Source: Alitabrizicola rongguiensis (GTDB lineage: Bacteria > Pseudomonadota > Alphaproteobacteria > Rhodobacterales > Rhodobacteraceae). Taken from it: a stretch of DNA of 64,000 bases. A model generated the notes under the pieces. It was not told where the DNA came from. It saw only the letters and a program-made list of their open reading frames with translations, and searched no databases. Where the stretch lies: positions 558,001-622,000 of the forward strand of contig NZ_JAKENF010000001.1 in the NCBI RefSeq assembly GCF_021491355.1, written 5' to 3'. The stretch's first letter is position 1. The number at the start of each line of letters is the position of its first letter. Shown here in pieces: positions 8,947 through 16,767 of this stretch. The position numbers and the translations under genes were made by a program.

Positions 8947-9417
8947 ATGTCACTGTCCCCCATCGAAACCCGCTTGGCCGAATTGGGCCTGACCCTGCCC
9001 GATGCCCCCGCCCCCGCAGCAAACTACGTGCCATTTGTGGTCAGCGGCGGCATGGTCTGGATCGCGGGCCAGATCTCGCGTCAGGCCGATGGCAGTCTGA
9101 TCACCGGCAAACTGGGCGCTGAGCTGGATGTGGCCCAGGGGGCAGCGGCAGCGCAAACCTGCGCGCTGGCCATCCTGGCACAGCTGAAGACCGCAGTTGG
9201 CGGTGATTGGTCTCGGGTGGCGCGGGCGGTCAAGTTGACGGGCTTTGTGAACTCTACCCCCGACTTCATCGATCAGCCCAAGGTGATCAATGGTGCAAGT
9301 GACCTTCTGGTTGCGGTTCTGGGCGATGGGGGCCGCCATGCCCGTTCGGCCGTTTCGGCGGGCGCACTCCCATTGGGAGTTGCGGTCGAAGTGGACGCGG
9401 TCTTTGAACTGAAATGA
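8947..9417 (+). CDS. RidA/YjgF/YER057c family protein
   Basis: 156 aa of the RidA superfamily. Classical RidA hydrolyses reactive enamine/imine intermediates from PLP enzymes. The fold is recognisable from SLSPIETRLAELGLTLPDAPAP at the N-terminus, VWIAGQISRQADGSLITGKLG, and the C-terminal GRHARSAVSAGALPLGVAVEVDAVFEL, in which the Arg corresponds to the active-site carboxylate-binding arginine (R105 region). This longer form, with a central VKLTGFVNSTPDF, is the YjgH/endoribonuclease-like subgroup, so a true RidA activity is likely but not certain. Its stop overlaps the next start by 4 bp (ATGA). Confidence 0.9.
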   Translation: MSLSPIETRLAELGLTLPDAPAPAANYVPFVVSGGMVWIAGQISRQADGSLITGKLGAELDVAQGAAAAQTCALAILAQLKTAVGGDWSRVARAVKLTGFVNSTPDFIDQPKVINGASDLLVAVLGDGGRHARSAVSAGALPLGVAVEVDAVFELK

Positions 9418-10187
9418 GCATCGTTCCCCTGCCGAAGGATTTTCTCCGCGCGCCGTTCGCCCATCGCGGCCTTCATGACAAGACCAAGGGGCGGATCGAG
9501 AATTCCCTTTCTGCCTTCAGCGCAGCGGTTGCAGCCGGCTATGGGATAGAGCTTGACCTGCAGTTGACGAAGGACGGGACTGCGGTCGTGTTCCACGACG
9601 CGACCTTAGACCGCGTGACGGGGGAAAGCGGCCCAGTCGCCGATCGCACCGCCGCCGAGCTCGGCCGAATCGCCCTGAACGGCAGCACCGACACGATTCC
9701 CAGTTTTGCCGAGGTGCTGCTTCTGGCCGCAGGCCGCGTGCCCCTGCTCGTCGAGTTGAAGGACCAATCCCACAACCTGACGGAAACCGACGGCCGGCTC
9801 GAAAGCGCCGCAGCGGAGGCGCTTTTGAACTATTCCGGCTCTGTCGCCCTCATGTCCTTCAATCCCCATTCCGTGGCCTGGATGCAAAAGCTCTGTCCAC
9901 GTCTGCCACGCGGCATCACCACGGGATCATATCCTTCAGACGAATGGGAAGGTGCCAGCGCGGCCCGGTCAGATGAACTCCGCGAGATTCCTGACTACGA
10001 TCGCACCGGTTCGAGCTTCATCAGCCACGAGGTGGCAGACTTGACCAGGCCTCGGGTCGCTGAGTTGAAAGCGAAGGGGGCGCGGATCCTGTGCTGGACT
10101 GTTCGGTCGGCCGACATGGAGGCCGAGGCGCGGCGAGTTGCGCAGAACATCACGTTCGAAGGGTATCCGGCCAAGATCCCTGCTTGA
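9414..10187 (+). CDS. Glycerophosphodiester phosphodiesterase
   Basis: 257 aa GDPD-family enzyme that releases glycerol 3-phosphate from glycerophosphodiesters. Catalytic landmarks are the first histidine motif FAHRGLHDKTKGRIENSLSAF, the metal-binding GIELDLQLTKDGTAVVFHDATLDR with E, D and the second His, then PLLVELKD and the C-terminal ILCWTVRS. No signal peptide, so cytoplasmic (UgpQ-like). It overlaps the RidA gene by 4 bp, so the two are co-translated. Substrate preference cannot be read from the sequence. Confidence 0.92.
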   Translation: MSIVPLPKDFLRAPFAHRGLHDKTKGRIENSLSAFSAAVAAGYGIELDLQLTKDGTAVVFHDATLDRVTGESGPVADRTAAELGRIALNGSTDTIPSFAEVLLLAAGRVPLLVELKDQSHNLTETDGRLESAAAEALLNYSGSVALMSFNPHSVAWMQKLCPRLPRGITTGSYPSDEWEGASAARSDELREIPDYDRTGSSFISHEVADLTRPRVAELKAKGARILCWTVRSADMEAEARRVAQNITFEGYPAKIPA

Positions 10188-10305
10188 CGCCGCGCCGCGG
10201 CGGACCACCCTTCTGCGAAGAACTTCTTCCGTTTCAAAGTATCCTCGGGGGCGCCGGTGGCAGACGGCCCCCCGCTCCGCCGTCAGCAACCGGACCCACG
10301 CCTGA

Positions 10306-11490
10306 ATGACCGAAGCCCTCGAGGTAACGATCCACCGTTCCTTTGCCGAGATCGCTGCGGCAGACTGGGACGCCGTTGCCTGCCCCGAATCCACCGATGG
10401 CGGGCGCCCGATCGACCCCTTCACCACTTACCGTTTCCTTTCGGCGCTGGAGCGATCCGGGTCGACGGGGGGCGGCAGCGGCTGGCAGGCGCATCCGCTC
10501 GTCGTACGCGAAAACGGGCAGATCATCGCTGCAACGCCGCTCTACGTGAAATCGCACAGCCAGGGCGAATACATCTTCGATTTCAACTGGGCCGACGCCT
10601 GGCAGCGGGCCGGCGGGCGTTACTACCCGAAACTCCAGATCGCCGTCCCCTTCACCCCTGCGACCGGGCGCCGGTTCCTCACCCGTGCTGGCAAAGAGAT
10701 CGAAGGCACGGCCGCCCTGATCGACGCCGCCCGCCAGATAGTCGCGAACAACCGCCTTTCGTCGGTGCATGTAACCTTCTGCACCGAGGCCGAGGCGGAC
10801 CGGGGCGAGGCGATGGGGCTCTTGCGCCGGACGACGCAGCAGTATCACTGGGAGAACCGGGGATATGACTGTTACGACGATTTTCTTGGCGATCTGTCAT
10901 CGCGCAAGCGCAAGGCACTGCGAAAGGAACGGGCGCAGGCTCAGGCCTTTGGCGGCACGATCCGGACGCTGACCGGCAACCAGATCGAGCCCCGCCACTG
11001 GGATGCCTTCTGGGCCTTCTACCAGGACACCGGCAGCCGGAAATGGGGTACTCCCTACCTGACGCGAGCCTTCTTCGACGAAATCAATGCAACGATGCGC
11101 GACGATGCTCTGCTGATCCTGGCCGAGCGGAACGGCCGCCCGGTCGCCGGAGCGTTGAACTTCATCGGGCGCGACACCCTTTACGGGCGCTACTGGGGCT
11201 GTATCGAGGATCATCCCTTCCTGCATTTCGAACTGTGCTATCATCAGGCCATCGACTGGGCGATCGCGAACAAGTTGTGTCGGGTCGAGGCCGGCGCGCA
11301 GGGGGAACACAAGCTGGCGCGCGGCTACCTGCCCGTGGCCTGCCATTCGCTGCACTGGATAGCCGATCCGGGTTTCCGCGCCGCAATCGAGCGCTATCTC
11401 GATGCAGAGCGGTCCGCAGTCGGCGAAGAGATCGAGGTTGTAACCGCCTTCGGCCCCTTCCGACGGGGTGAAGTGCAGGAACGGGACTGA
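10306..11490 (+). CDS. FemAB-like GNAT-fold protein (PF04339 type)
   Basis: 394 aa. The sequence matches the family once called DUF482 or peptidogalycan biosynthesis/recognition, which has the tandem GNAT fold of FemAB aminoacyl- or acyltransferases. Recognisable parts are [15 protein letters not shown], the [27 protein letters not shown] stretch, [28 protein letters not shown], and the C-terminal [30 protein letters not shown]-like region followed by [17 protein letters not shown]. The acceptor and donor are unknown. It lies between the GDPD gene (118 bp upstream) and the PCD gene (20 bp downstream), an arrangement that recurs in Rhodobacteraceae (from memory). Confidence 0.85.
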   Translation: MTEALEVTIHRSFAEIAAADWDAVACPESTDGGRPIDPFTTYRFLSALERSGSTGGGSGWQAHPLVVRENGQIIAATPLYVKSHSQGEYIFDFNWADAWQRAGGRYYPKLQIAVPFTPATGRRFLTRAGKEIEGTAALIDAARQIVANNRLSSVHVTFCTEAEADRGEAMGLLRRTTQQYHWENRGYDCYDDFLGDLSSRKRKALRKERAQAQAFGGTIRTLTGNQIEPRHWDAFWAFYQDTGSRKWGTPYLTRAFFDEINATMRDDALLILAERNGRPVAGALNFIGRDTLYGRYWGCIEDHPFLHFELCYHQAIDWAIANKLCRVEAGAQGEHKLARGYLPVACHSLHWIADPGFRAAIERYLDAERSAVGEEIEVVTAFGPFRRGEVQERD

Positions 11491-11510
11491 CCGAACAGGG
11501 GGGCAACGAA

Positions 11511-11870
11511 ATGGCGACTCTGCTTGGCGAAGAGGAACGCCGCAAGGACCTACCCGCTCTTGCAGAAACCGGGTGGCGCGCCGTCGAGGGCCGCGACGCA
11601 ATCCGCAAGATCTGGAAGTTCCGCAGCTTCTCGGAGGCTTGGGGTTTCATGTCACGGGCAGCGCTGGCGGCTGAAAAGCTGAACCACCATCCGGAATGGT
11701 CTAACACCTACAACGTCGTCGACGTGACCCTGACGACACATGACTGCCACGGATTGAGCGCGACGGATATCGAGTTGGCGTGCCGCATGGATGCGGCCGC
11801 AGGAGCCGCATCCGTTCAGACCGATCATTCGCTACCGGTCGAAAGCCTGTGTCAGATCAGGGCGAGATAG
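11511..11870 (+). CDS. 4a-hydroxytetrahydrobiopterin (pterin-4a-carbinolamine) dehydratase
   Basis: 119 aa. PCD/DCoH enzymes dehydrate 4a-hydroxy-tetrahydropterin to quinonoid dihydropterin in support of aromatic amino-acid hydroxylases; many bacteria also have it with unclear roles. The active-site motif [18 protein letters not shown] with its His-His-Pro-Glu-Trp core and the downstream TTHD are present. The body ends at about residue 95; the last 20 or so residues ([18 protein letters not shown]) extend past the usual DIELACRMD end and look non-conserved. A GGGGGG run precedes the start. No aromatic hydroxylase gene is in the window. Confidence 0.9.
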   Translation: MATLLGEEERRKDLPALAETGWRAVEGRDAIRKIWKFRSFSEAWGFMSRAALAAEKLNHHPEWSNTYNVVDVTLTTHDCHGLSATDIELACRMDAAAGAASVQTDHSLPVESLCQIRAR

Positions 11871-11891
11871 CCTCGGCAGAACGAGGCGGGA

Positions 11892-12377
11892 TCAGATCGC
11901 CTCGAGCAGCGCTTCGCCCGTCGAGATATTGCATTCGCCCGGCTTGTCGATCTGGACAACGGTAGCGACGCCGTCGTCCACGACGGCAGCATAGCGCTGC
12001 GAGCGGTCAAAGAAGCCAAGCCCCGGCACGCTGAACTCCATCCCGAGGGCGCGGGTCAGGCTTCCATCGGCATCGGCGAGCAGAGTGACACCAGCTTTGG
12101 CCGCGCCGGTGGCCTCGCCCCAGGCCTTCATGACGAAGGGATCGTTGACCGCAACGCAAATGATCTCGTCCACGCCCTTGGCCGCGAATTTGTCCCGAGT
12201 CCGGATGAAGCTTGGCAGATGCGAGGTCGAGCATGTACCGGTGAAAGCCCCCGGCAGACCGAAGATCACGACCTTGCGGCCCTTCAGCTTGTCTTCCAGT
12301 TTGACCGGTTCGGCTCCGTTCTCCCCCATCTGAAGAAGTGTCGCCTCCGGCAATTTGGCACCCACGGAAATCGTCAT
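11892..12377 (-). CDS. Peroxiredoxin, Prx5/AhpE-like (redoxin family)
   Basis: 161 aa thiol peroxidase that reduces H2O2 and organic hydroperoxides. The active site PGAFTGTCSTSHLP holds the peroxidatic Cys (residue about 48) with Pro and Thr of the PxxxTxxC signature. A second Cys lies near the C-terminus (PGECNISTGEALL), where resolving cysteines of atypical 2-Cys Prx5 can be found. SVPGLGFFDRSQRYAAVVDDG is typical of the Prx5 group. The ATG at 12377 is chosen because the frame upstream runs through the divergent flavoprotein gene. It converges with the PCD gene (21 bp between stops). Confidence 0.93.
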   Translation of the reverse strand: MTISVGAKLPEATLLQMGENGAEPVKLEDKLKGRKVVIFGLPGAFTGTCSTSHLPSFIRTRDKFAAKGVDEIICVAVNDPFVMKAWGEATGAAKAGVTLLADADGSLTRALGMEFSVPGLGFFDRSQRYAAVVDDGVATVVQIDKPGECNISTGEALLEAI

Positions 12378-12458
12378 TCTCGTCATCCTCTTGCGTTGCG
12401 TTTTCGGCAAGTCGGGATATAGGCTCCGCCGCCGAACAGGACCAGAGGGAGGATATCG

Positions 12459-13670
12459 ATGGGACAGGTTGTGGTGATAGGTGCCGGCCAAGCCGGCGCT
12501 TCCTGTGTCGCCCGTCTGCGCGCGAAGGGTTACTCCGGCCGGATCATCCTGATCGGCGACGAACCCGTCGCCCCCTACCAGCGTCCGCCCCTCTCCAAGG
12601 CCTATCTTCTGGGCGAGATGGAAATGGAGCGTCTCCTTCTGCGCTCGCCGGATTTCTATGTCGAGAACGAGATCGAACTCCGACTGGGGCAGCCTGTGTC
12701 TGCGATAGATACTGCCGCCAAGACTGTGACGATTGGCGGCGAGCACATAGTCTACGACGATCTGGTACTTGCGACGGGCTCGATCCCCCGCAAGCTGCCG
12801 GCAGCGATCGGCGGCGATCTGGCGGGAATCTACACCGTGCGGACCCTTGCCGACATCGACGCGGCGCGTCACGAGTTCCAGGCAGGCCGCTACCTGGTTG
12901 TGATCGGCGGCGGCTATATCGGGCTTGAGGCGGCCGCAGTGGCCGCCAAGCTTGGCCTGACGGTACATGTCGTCGAAATGGCCCCGCGCATCCTGCAGCG
13001 CGTGGCGGCGCCCGAAACCTCGGCCTATTTCCGGAGTCTGCATGGCCGAAAGGGCGTCGTGATCCTCGAAGGCACCGGGCTTGCCCGGCTAGAGGGCGAC
13101 AACGACCGCGTGACAGATGCGCTGCTGACGGACGGTCGCCGCCTGAAAGCCGATTTCGTGATCGCTGGTGTTGGTATCGTCCCCGACACACGACTGGCCG
13201 AGGCGGCGGGGATCGCCATCGAGAACGGAATCCGCGTGGATGCCCACGGTCGCACCTCCGATCCGCATGTCTGGGCCGCAGGCGACTGCGCCTCGTTCCC
13301 GGTGGGTGATGCTCGGATGCGGCTGGAGAGCGTGGGGAATGCCATCGACATGGGTGAACTCGTCGCCGACAACATCCTTGGCGAGGGTCAGGTCTATGAT
13401 CCCAAACCATGGTTCTGGTCGGACCAGTATGACACCAAGCTACAGATCGCCGGCCTGAATGCCGGTTACGACCGGATCGTGACGCGCGGCCCAGAAGGCG
13501 ACGCGGTCTCTTTCTGGTACTACAGGGGCGACCGCCTGATCGCTGTGGATGCGATGAACGACTCTCGCGCCTACATGGTCGGCAAGCGCCTGATCGAAGG
13601 CGGCAAATCGCCCGACCCCGCGCTGGTCGCAGATCCGGCGACCGACCTGAAGGCGCTTCTCAAGGCATGA
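12459..13670 (+). CDS. FAD-dependent ferredoxin/rubredoxin reductase-like oxidoreductase
   Basis: 403 aa pyridine nucleotide-disulfide oxidoreductase-type flavoprotein without a redox CxxxxC pair, as in ferredoxin reductases of Rieske and P450 systems. Seen in order: FAD-binding GAGQAGASCVARLR at residues 7-20, LIGDEPVAPYQRPPLSK, the NAD(P)H-binding GGGYIGLEAAAVAAKLG at about 150, the second FAD motif VWAAGDCASFP at about 270, and a reductase C-terminal domain (PKPWFWSDQYDTKLQIAGL, PF14759 type). It diverges from the peroxiredoxin gene, and rsmD overlaps its stop by 4 bp. No ferredoxin or oxygenase gene is adjacent, so the electron partner is unknown. Confidence 0.9.
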   Translation: MGQVVVIGAGQAGASCVARLRAKGYSGRIILIGDEPVAPYQRPPLSKAYLLGEMEMERLLLRSPDFYVENEIELRLGQPVSAIDTAAKTVTIGGEHIVYDDLVLATGSIPRKLPAAIGGDLAGIYTVRTLADIDAARHEFQAGRYLVVIGGGYIGLEAAAVAAKLGLTVHVVEMAPRILQRVAAPETSAYFRSLHGRKGVVILEGTGLARLEGDNDRVTDALLTDGRRLKADFVIAGVGIVPDTRLAEAAGIAIENGIRVDAHGRTSDPHVWAAGDCASFPVGDARMRLESVGNAIDMGELVADNILGEGQVYDPKPWFWSDQYDTKLQIAGLNAGYDRIVTRGPEGDAVSFWYYRGDRLIAVDAMNDSRAYMVGKRLIEGGKSPDPALVADPATDLKALLKA

Positions 13671-14230
13671 GGATCATCGGCGGAGCACGGCGAGGCCTCA
13701 AGCTGGCCGAAGTGGGCGAAGGCGATGCCGCGGCCCATCTTCGCCCCACGACCGACCGCGTCCGTGAAGCGATCTTCAATCTTCTCCTGAACGGCGGCTA
13801 TGACGACCCGGTTACGGGCGCCCGCGTGCTGGACCTGTTCGCCGGCACAGGGGCACTCGGGCTCGAGGCGCTGTCGCGCGGCGCCGCGCGGGTGGCCTTT
13901 GTCGATGACGGCGTCGCTGCGCGGGCGCTGCTGCGCGCCAATATCGAGAAGATGCAGGCCATGGGCACAACGGATGTCTGGCGACGCGACGCGACGCGGA
14001 TGGGCCCGAACCGCGGCCCCGGCTATTCGCTCGTGTTTCTCGACCCGCCCTATGGCCAGCGCCTGGGGGAAGCGGCAGTCGCGTCCTGCGTCGAAGGTGG
14101 TTGGCTGGCGCCCCGCGCGATGATCGTCTGGGAAGAGAATACCTCGCCCCTGCCCCCGCCCGGATTCACGATGATCGACCAGCGCCGCTACGGCGATACG
14201 ATCGTGACCCTTCTGCGGTCCCCCGAATGA
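13667..14230 (+). CDS. rsmD: 16S rRNA (guanine966-N2)-methyltransferase RsmD
   Basis: 187 aa SAM-dependent methyltransferase acting on G966 of 16S rRNA in the 30S subunit. Diagnostic motifs are MRIIGGARRGLKL at the N-terminus, LRPTTDRVREAIFNLL, motif I VLDLFAGTGALGLEALSRGA, and the catalytic DPPY motif (VFLDPPYGQ at about residue 126). The start overlaps the flavoprotein stop by 4 bp, and its own stop overlaps the HAD gene start by 4 bp (ATGA), so all three are translationally coupled. Confident assignment. Confidence 0.95.
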   Translation: MRIIGGARRGLKLAEVGEGDAAAHLRPTTDRVREAIFNLLLNGGYDDPVTGARVLDLFAGTGALGLEALSRGAARVAFVDDGVAARALLRANIEKMQAMGTTDVWRRDATRMGPNRGPGYSLVFLDPPYGQRLGEAAVASCVEGGWLAPRAMIVWEENTSPLPPPGFTMIDQRRYGDTIVTLLRSPE

Positions 14231-14874
14231 GACCCGCAGCCGTCCTCTTCGATTGCGATGGCGTGATCGTCGACAGCGAGCCGATCCTGTTCAGTCTGCT
14301 GGGCGAGGACCTTGCGCGATATGGCCTGTCCCTTGACCCGGCCGAAATGGAGCGCTTGTTCATAGGCGGCACCGTGTCGGGCGCCTTCACCCTCGCGCGC
14401 AAGCTTGGGGCGGATTTGCCGGACGGATGGGTGGATGACTTCTATGCCCGAACCTATGCGCGACTTGCGCAAGGAACGCCGTTGATCGCGGGAATCGAGG
14501 AAGTTCTCGACGCGCTGGATGCCGCCAGCATTCCCTATGCGGTTGGCTCCAACGGGTCTGAAGAAAAGATGCAGATCACACTCGGTCAGCATCCCGAGGT
14601 CTATCGCCGGATGAAGGGAAGGCTCTTCTCTGGTCAAGCCTTGGGAGCCCCGAAGCCGGCACCCGATCTCTATCTCTTTGCGGCGAAGGCGGTAGCGGCA
14701 GACCCGCGCGCCTGCATCGTGATCGAGGACAGCCCCACCGGCGCCCGGGCCGCCCGGGCCGCAGGGATGCGCTGCTTCGGTTTTGCCCCGCATGGCGATG
14801 GCGCGGCGCTCGCAAACGAAGGCGCAGTGCCGTTCCGCGCCATGTCAGATTTGCCGGCCCTGCTCGGCCTCTGA
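14227..14874 (+). CDS. HAD-superfamily phosphatase (beta-phosphoglucomutase-like subgroup)
   Basis: 215 aa haloacid-dehalogenase hydrolase. Motif I is LFDCDGVIVDSEP (nucleophile Asp at about residue 9), motif II the Ser of YAVGSNGS, motif III the Lys of GAPKPAPDLYLFA, and motif IV IVIEDSPTGARAARAAG. The helical cap lies between motifs I and II, as in the GmhB/PGMB/phosphoglycolate phosphatase group. Substrate cannot be fixed from sequence. The ATG at 14227 overlaps the rsmD stop; a longer open frame upstream lies inside rsmD and is rejected. Confidence 0.9.
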   Translation: MRPAAVLFDCDGVIVDSEPILFSLLGEDLARYGLSLDPAEMERLFIGGTVSGAFTLARKLGADLPDGWVDDFYARTYARLAQGTPLIAGIEEVLDALDAASIPYAVGSNGSEEKMQITLGQHPEVYRRMKGRLFSGQALGAPKPAPDLYLFAAKAVAADPRACIVIEDSPTGARAARAAGMRCFGFAPHGDGAALANEGAVPFRAMSDLPALLGL

Positions 14875-14878
14875 CGCT

Positions 14879-16117
14879 TCAGCGCAGCTTCGTCAGGATG
14901 GCAAGGCTCGCATAGCCGTCTGGGGTCAGGCCCTGCGCGATCTGGTAGGCCCGAACGGCGGCAACGGTGTTCGGCCCGATCTTGCCATCGACCCCGCCCG
15001 GATCGAACCCGGCCGCGGCCAGCCGCGCCTGCAACTCCACCCGTTCGTCCAGCGTCAACGCCCGGTCCTCGCGCGGCCAATCGGCGATGATCGGATCACC
15101 CCCGCGGATACGATCCGACAGATGACCCACGGCAATCACATAGGCATCGGCTGGGTTGTAGCGTTCGATCACGCGGAAGTTCGGGAAGATCAGGAAAGCA
15201 GCACCCTCTGCGCCCGCCGGCAGAAGGACCGAAGCCGTGCCTTCGGAAAGCAGATCGCTACCGTTGGGCCTGCGGATGCCCATCGCCTGCCACTCCGTCA
15301 CCGGTTTCAGCACCCTGTCACCTGACTGGGTATAGTCGAAGTTGGGCGGCAGCAGGATCTCGTAGCCCCAGGGCTGACCGGTTGTCCAACCCCAGTGCTT
15401 GAGGTAGTTCGCGGTCGAGGCCAGCGCATCGGTCGGATCGTCCGCCCAGATGTCCCTCCGCCCGTCCCCGTTGAAATCGACCGCATAGCTGGCCCAGGAC
15501 GACGGCATGAACTGGGTATGGCCCATCGCACCTGCCCAGCTGCCAACCATCGCCGCCGGAGCGGTATCACCATTCTGCAGAATCTTCAGGGCCTGGATCA
15601 GTTCCGCCTCGAAGAAGGCACTGCGTCTTGTGTCATAGGCGAGCGTCGCGAGTGAGCCAACGGTCGGCGTCTTGCCGCGAAAGGTGCCATAGGCGGTCTC
15701 TAGCCCCCAGATCGCGACGACCACTTCCTTCTCGACGCCATAGGCGGCCTCGATGCGATCGAGAAGCGCAGCGTTATCGGCGAGCGCCGCCTTTCCGTTG
15801 ACAACACGATCAGAAGAAACTGCCGTATCGAGATAGAGCCAGATCGGCTTGGTGAATTCGCTCTGTCTGCGGTCCTTTTCCACCACGGAGGTATCGAAGC
15901 CGATCCCGGCGAAGGCCGCATCCAGGGTTGCCGGTGTGATCCCAGCCGCCATTGCCCGGGGGCGGAAGGCCGCCAGCCACGCCTCGAACCCCTCTGCGCT
16001 GCCGCCTTCGATCACATCCGCCCTCCCGCCGTCGACCACCGGCATGGGGTCCTGGGCACCGGCCGCAAAGCCGACGCAGGCAAGGACTGCCGCAAGGAGG
16101 GTCGCCGTCTGTTTCAT
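14879..16117 (-). CDS. Lytic murein transglycosylase with peptidoglycan-binding domain (MltB-type)
   Basis: 412 aa exported enzyme that cleaves the MurNAc-GlcNAc bond with 1,6-anhydro ring formation. It has a signal peptide (MKQTATLLAAVLACVGFAAGAQ), an SLT_2 domain beginning GFEAWLAAFRPRAMAAGITPATLDAAFAG, the catalytic glutamate in AIWGLETAYGTFRGK, MGHTQFMPSSW, and a calcium-like DFNGDGRRDIW loop. The last 60 residues (ARLAAAGFDPGGVDGKIGPNTVAAVRAYQ) form a PG_binding_1 domain. There is no lipobox, so it is a soluble SltB-like form. It is convergent with the HAD gene, with only 4 bp between the stops. Confidence 0.93.
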   Translation of the reverse strand: MKQTATLLAAVLACVGFAAGAQDPMPVVDGGRADVIEGGSAEGFEAWLAAFRPRAMAAGITPATLDAAFAGIGFDTSVVEKDRRQSEFTKPIWLYLDTAVSSDRVVNGKAALADNAALLDRIEAAYGVEKEVVVAIWGLETAYGTFRGKTPTVGSLATLAYDTRRSAFFEAELIQALKILQNGDTAPAAMVGSWAGAMGHTQFMPSSWASYAVDFNGDGRRDIWADDPTDALASTANYLKHWGWTTGQPWGYEILLPPNFDYTQSGDRVLKPVTEWQAMGIRRPNGSDLLSEGTASVLLPAGAEGAAFLIFPNFRVIERYNPADAYVIAVGHLSDRIRGGDPIIADWPREDRALTLDERVELQARLAAAGFDPGGVDGKIGPNTVAAVRAYQIAQGLTPDGYASLAILTKLR

Positions 16118-16196
16118 TCTGCTCTGCCCGTTTTCGCGCAGTCTAGCGCGGGCGGAGGCCGGGCGGAATGCTCAATCCCTCGCCCGGCCTCTCCTC

Positions 16197-16559
16197 TCAG
16201 GCGGCTTCGCTTGCCATCGCCAACGTCTTGGTCGGCATGGTCGCGGGTGAGGCAGCATTCAGCGCCCGCAGTTGTCCGATGATCTCGGCATTCTGCCGCC
16301 CCAGCCGGTGCAGGTGATCCTGCATCTCGGCAATGGTGCGGTTTCCGGTGTTCTGCAGCAGGAACACCATGAGAAATGTCGCGATCGTGGTGCCGGTGTT
16401 TATGACCAACTGCCATGTGTCGGAAAAGTCAAAGGCCGGCCCCGACAGCCCCCAGAGCGCGACCAGCGCACAGGCGGCCAGAAATGAGGAAGGGTTGCCG
16501 AGCATGCGCGAAATCCATTCGGACAGCGCATCGAAGCGATGGGTGATGAAGGCTTTCAT
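16197..16559 (-). CDS. Low-affinity iron permease family membrane protein
   Basis: 120 aa with the PF04120 pattern: an amphipathic N-terminus (FDALSEWISRMLGNPSSF), one or two hydrophobic helices around 27-45 and 52-70, and the signature NTGTTIATFLMVFLLQNTGNRTIAEMQDHLHRL. The name derives from yeast Fet4 homology; transport by the small bacterial proteins is not established. The C-terminal 30 residues are variable. It lies alone between the transglycosylase and rnr genes on the same strand; GGAG occurs upstream of the ATG at 16559. Confidence 0.85.
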   Translation of the reverse strand: MKAFITHRFDALSEWISRMLGNPSSFLAACALVALWGLSGPAFDFSDTWQLVINTGTTIATFLMVFLLQNTGNRTIAEMQDHLHRLGRQNAEIIGQLRALNAASPATMPTKTLAMASEAA

Positions 16560-16767
16560 TTGGGTCTCCTTGAGGCCGCGCTGCCATGCGCGCTGTCCCC
16601 GGAGACCTCGTCAACGACAGGTCATTCGGCGCGCGCAGGGCAAGACGGACTTCGACTGTCGTCTGACATGGGTTTGGGTTCCTGATGACGTGCGGGCCAA
16701 CCCGCACGAGGACGAGTTAGGCCTGTCCTGCAGAGACGGCAAGTCACAAAGCCAGGATCGGGCGGGG

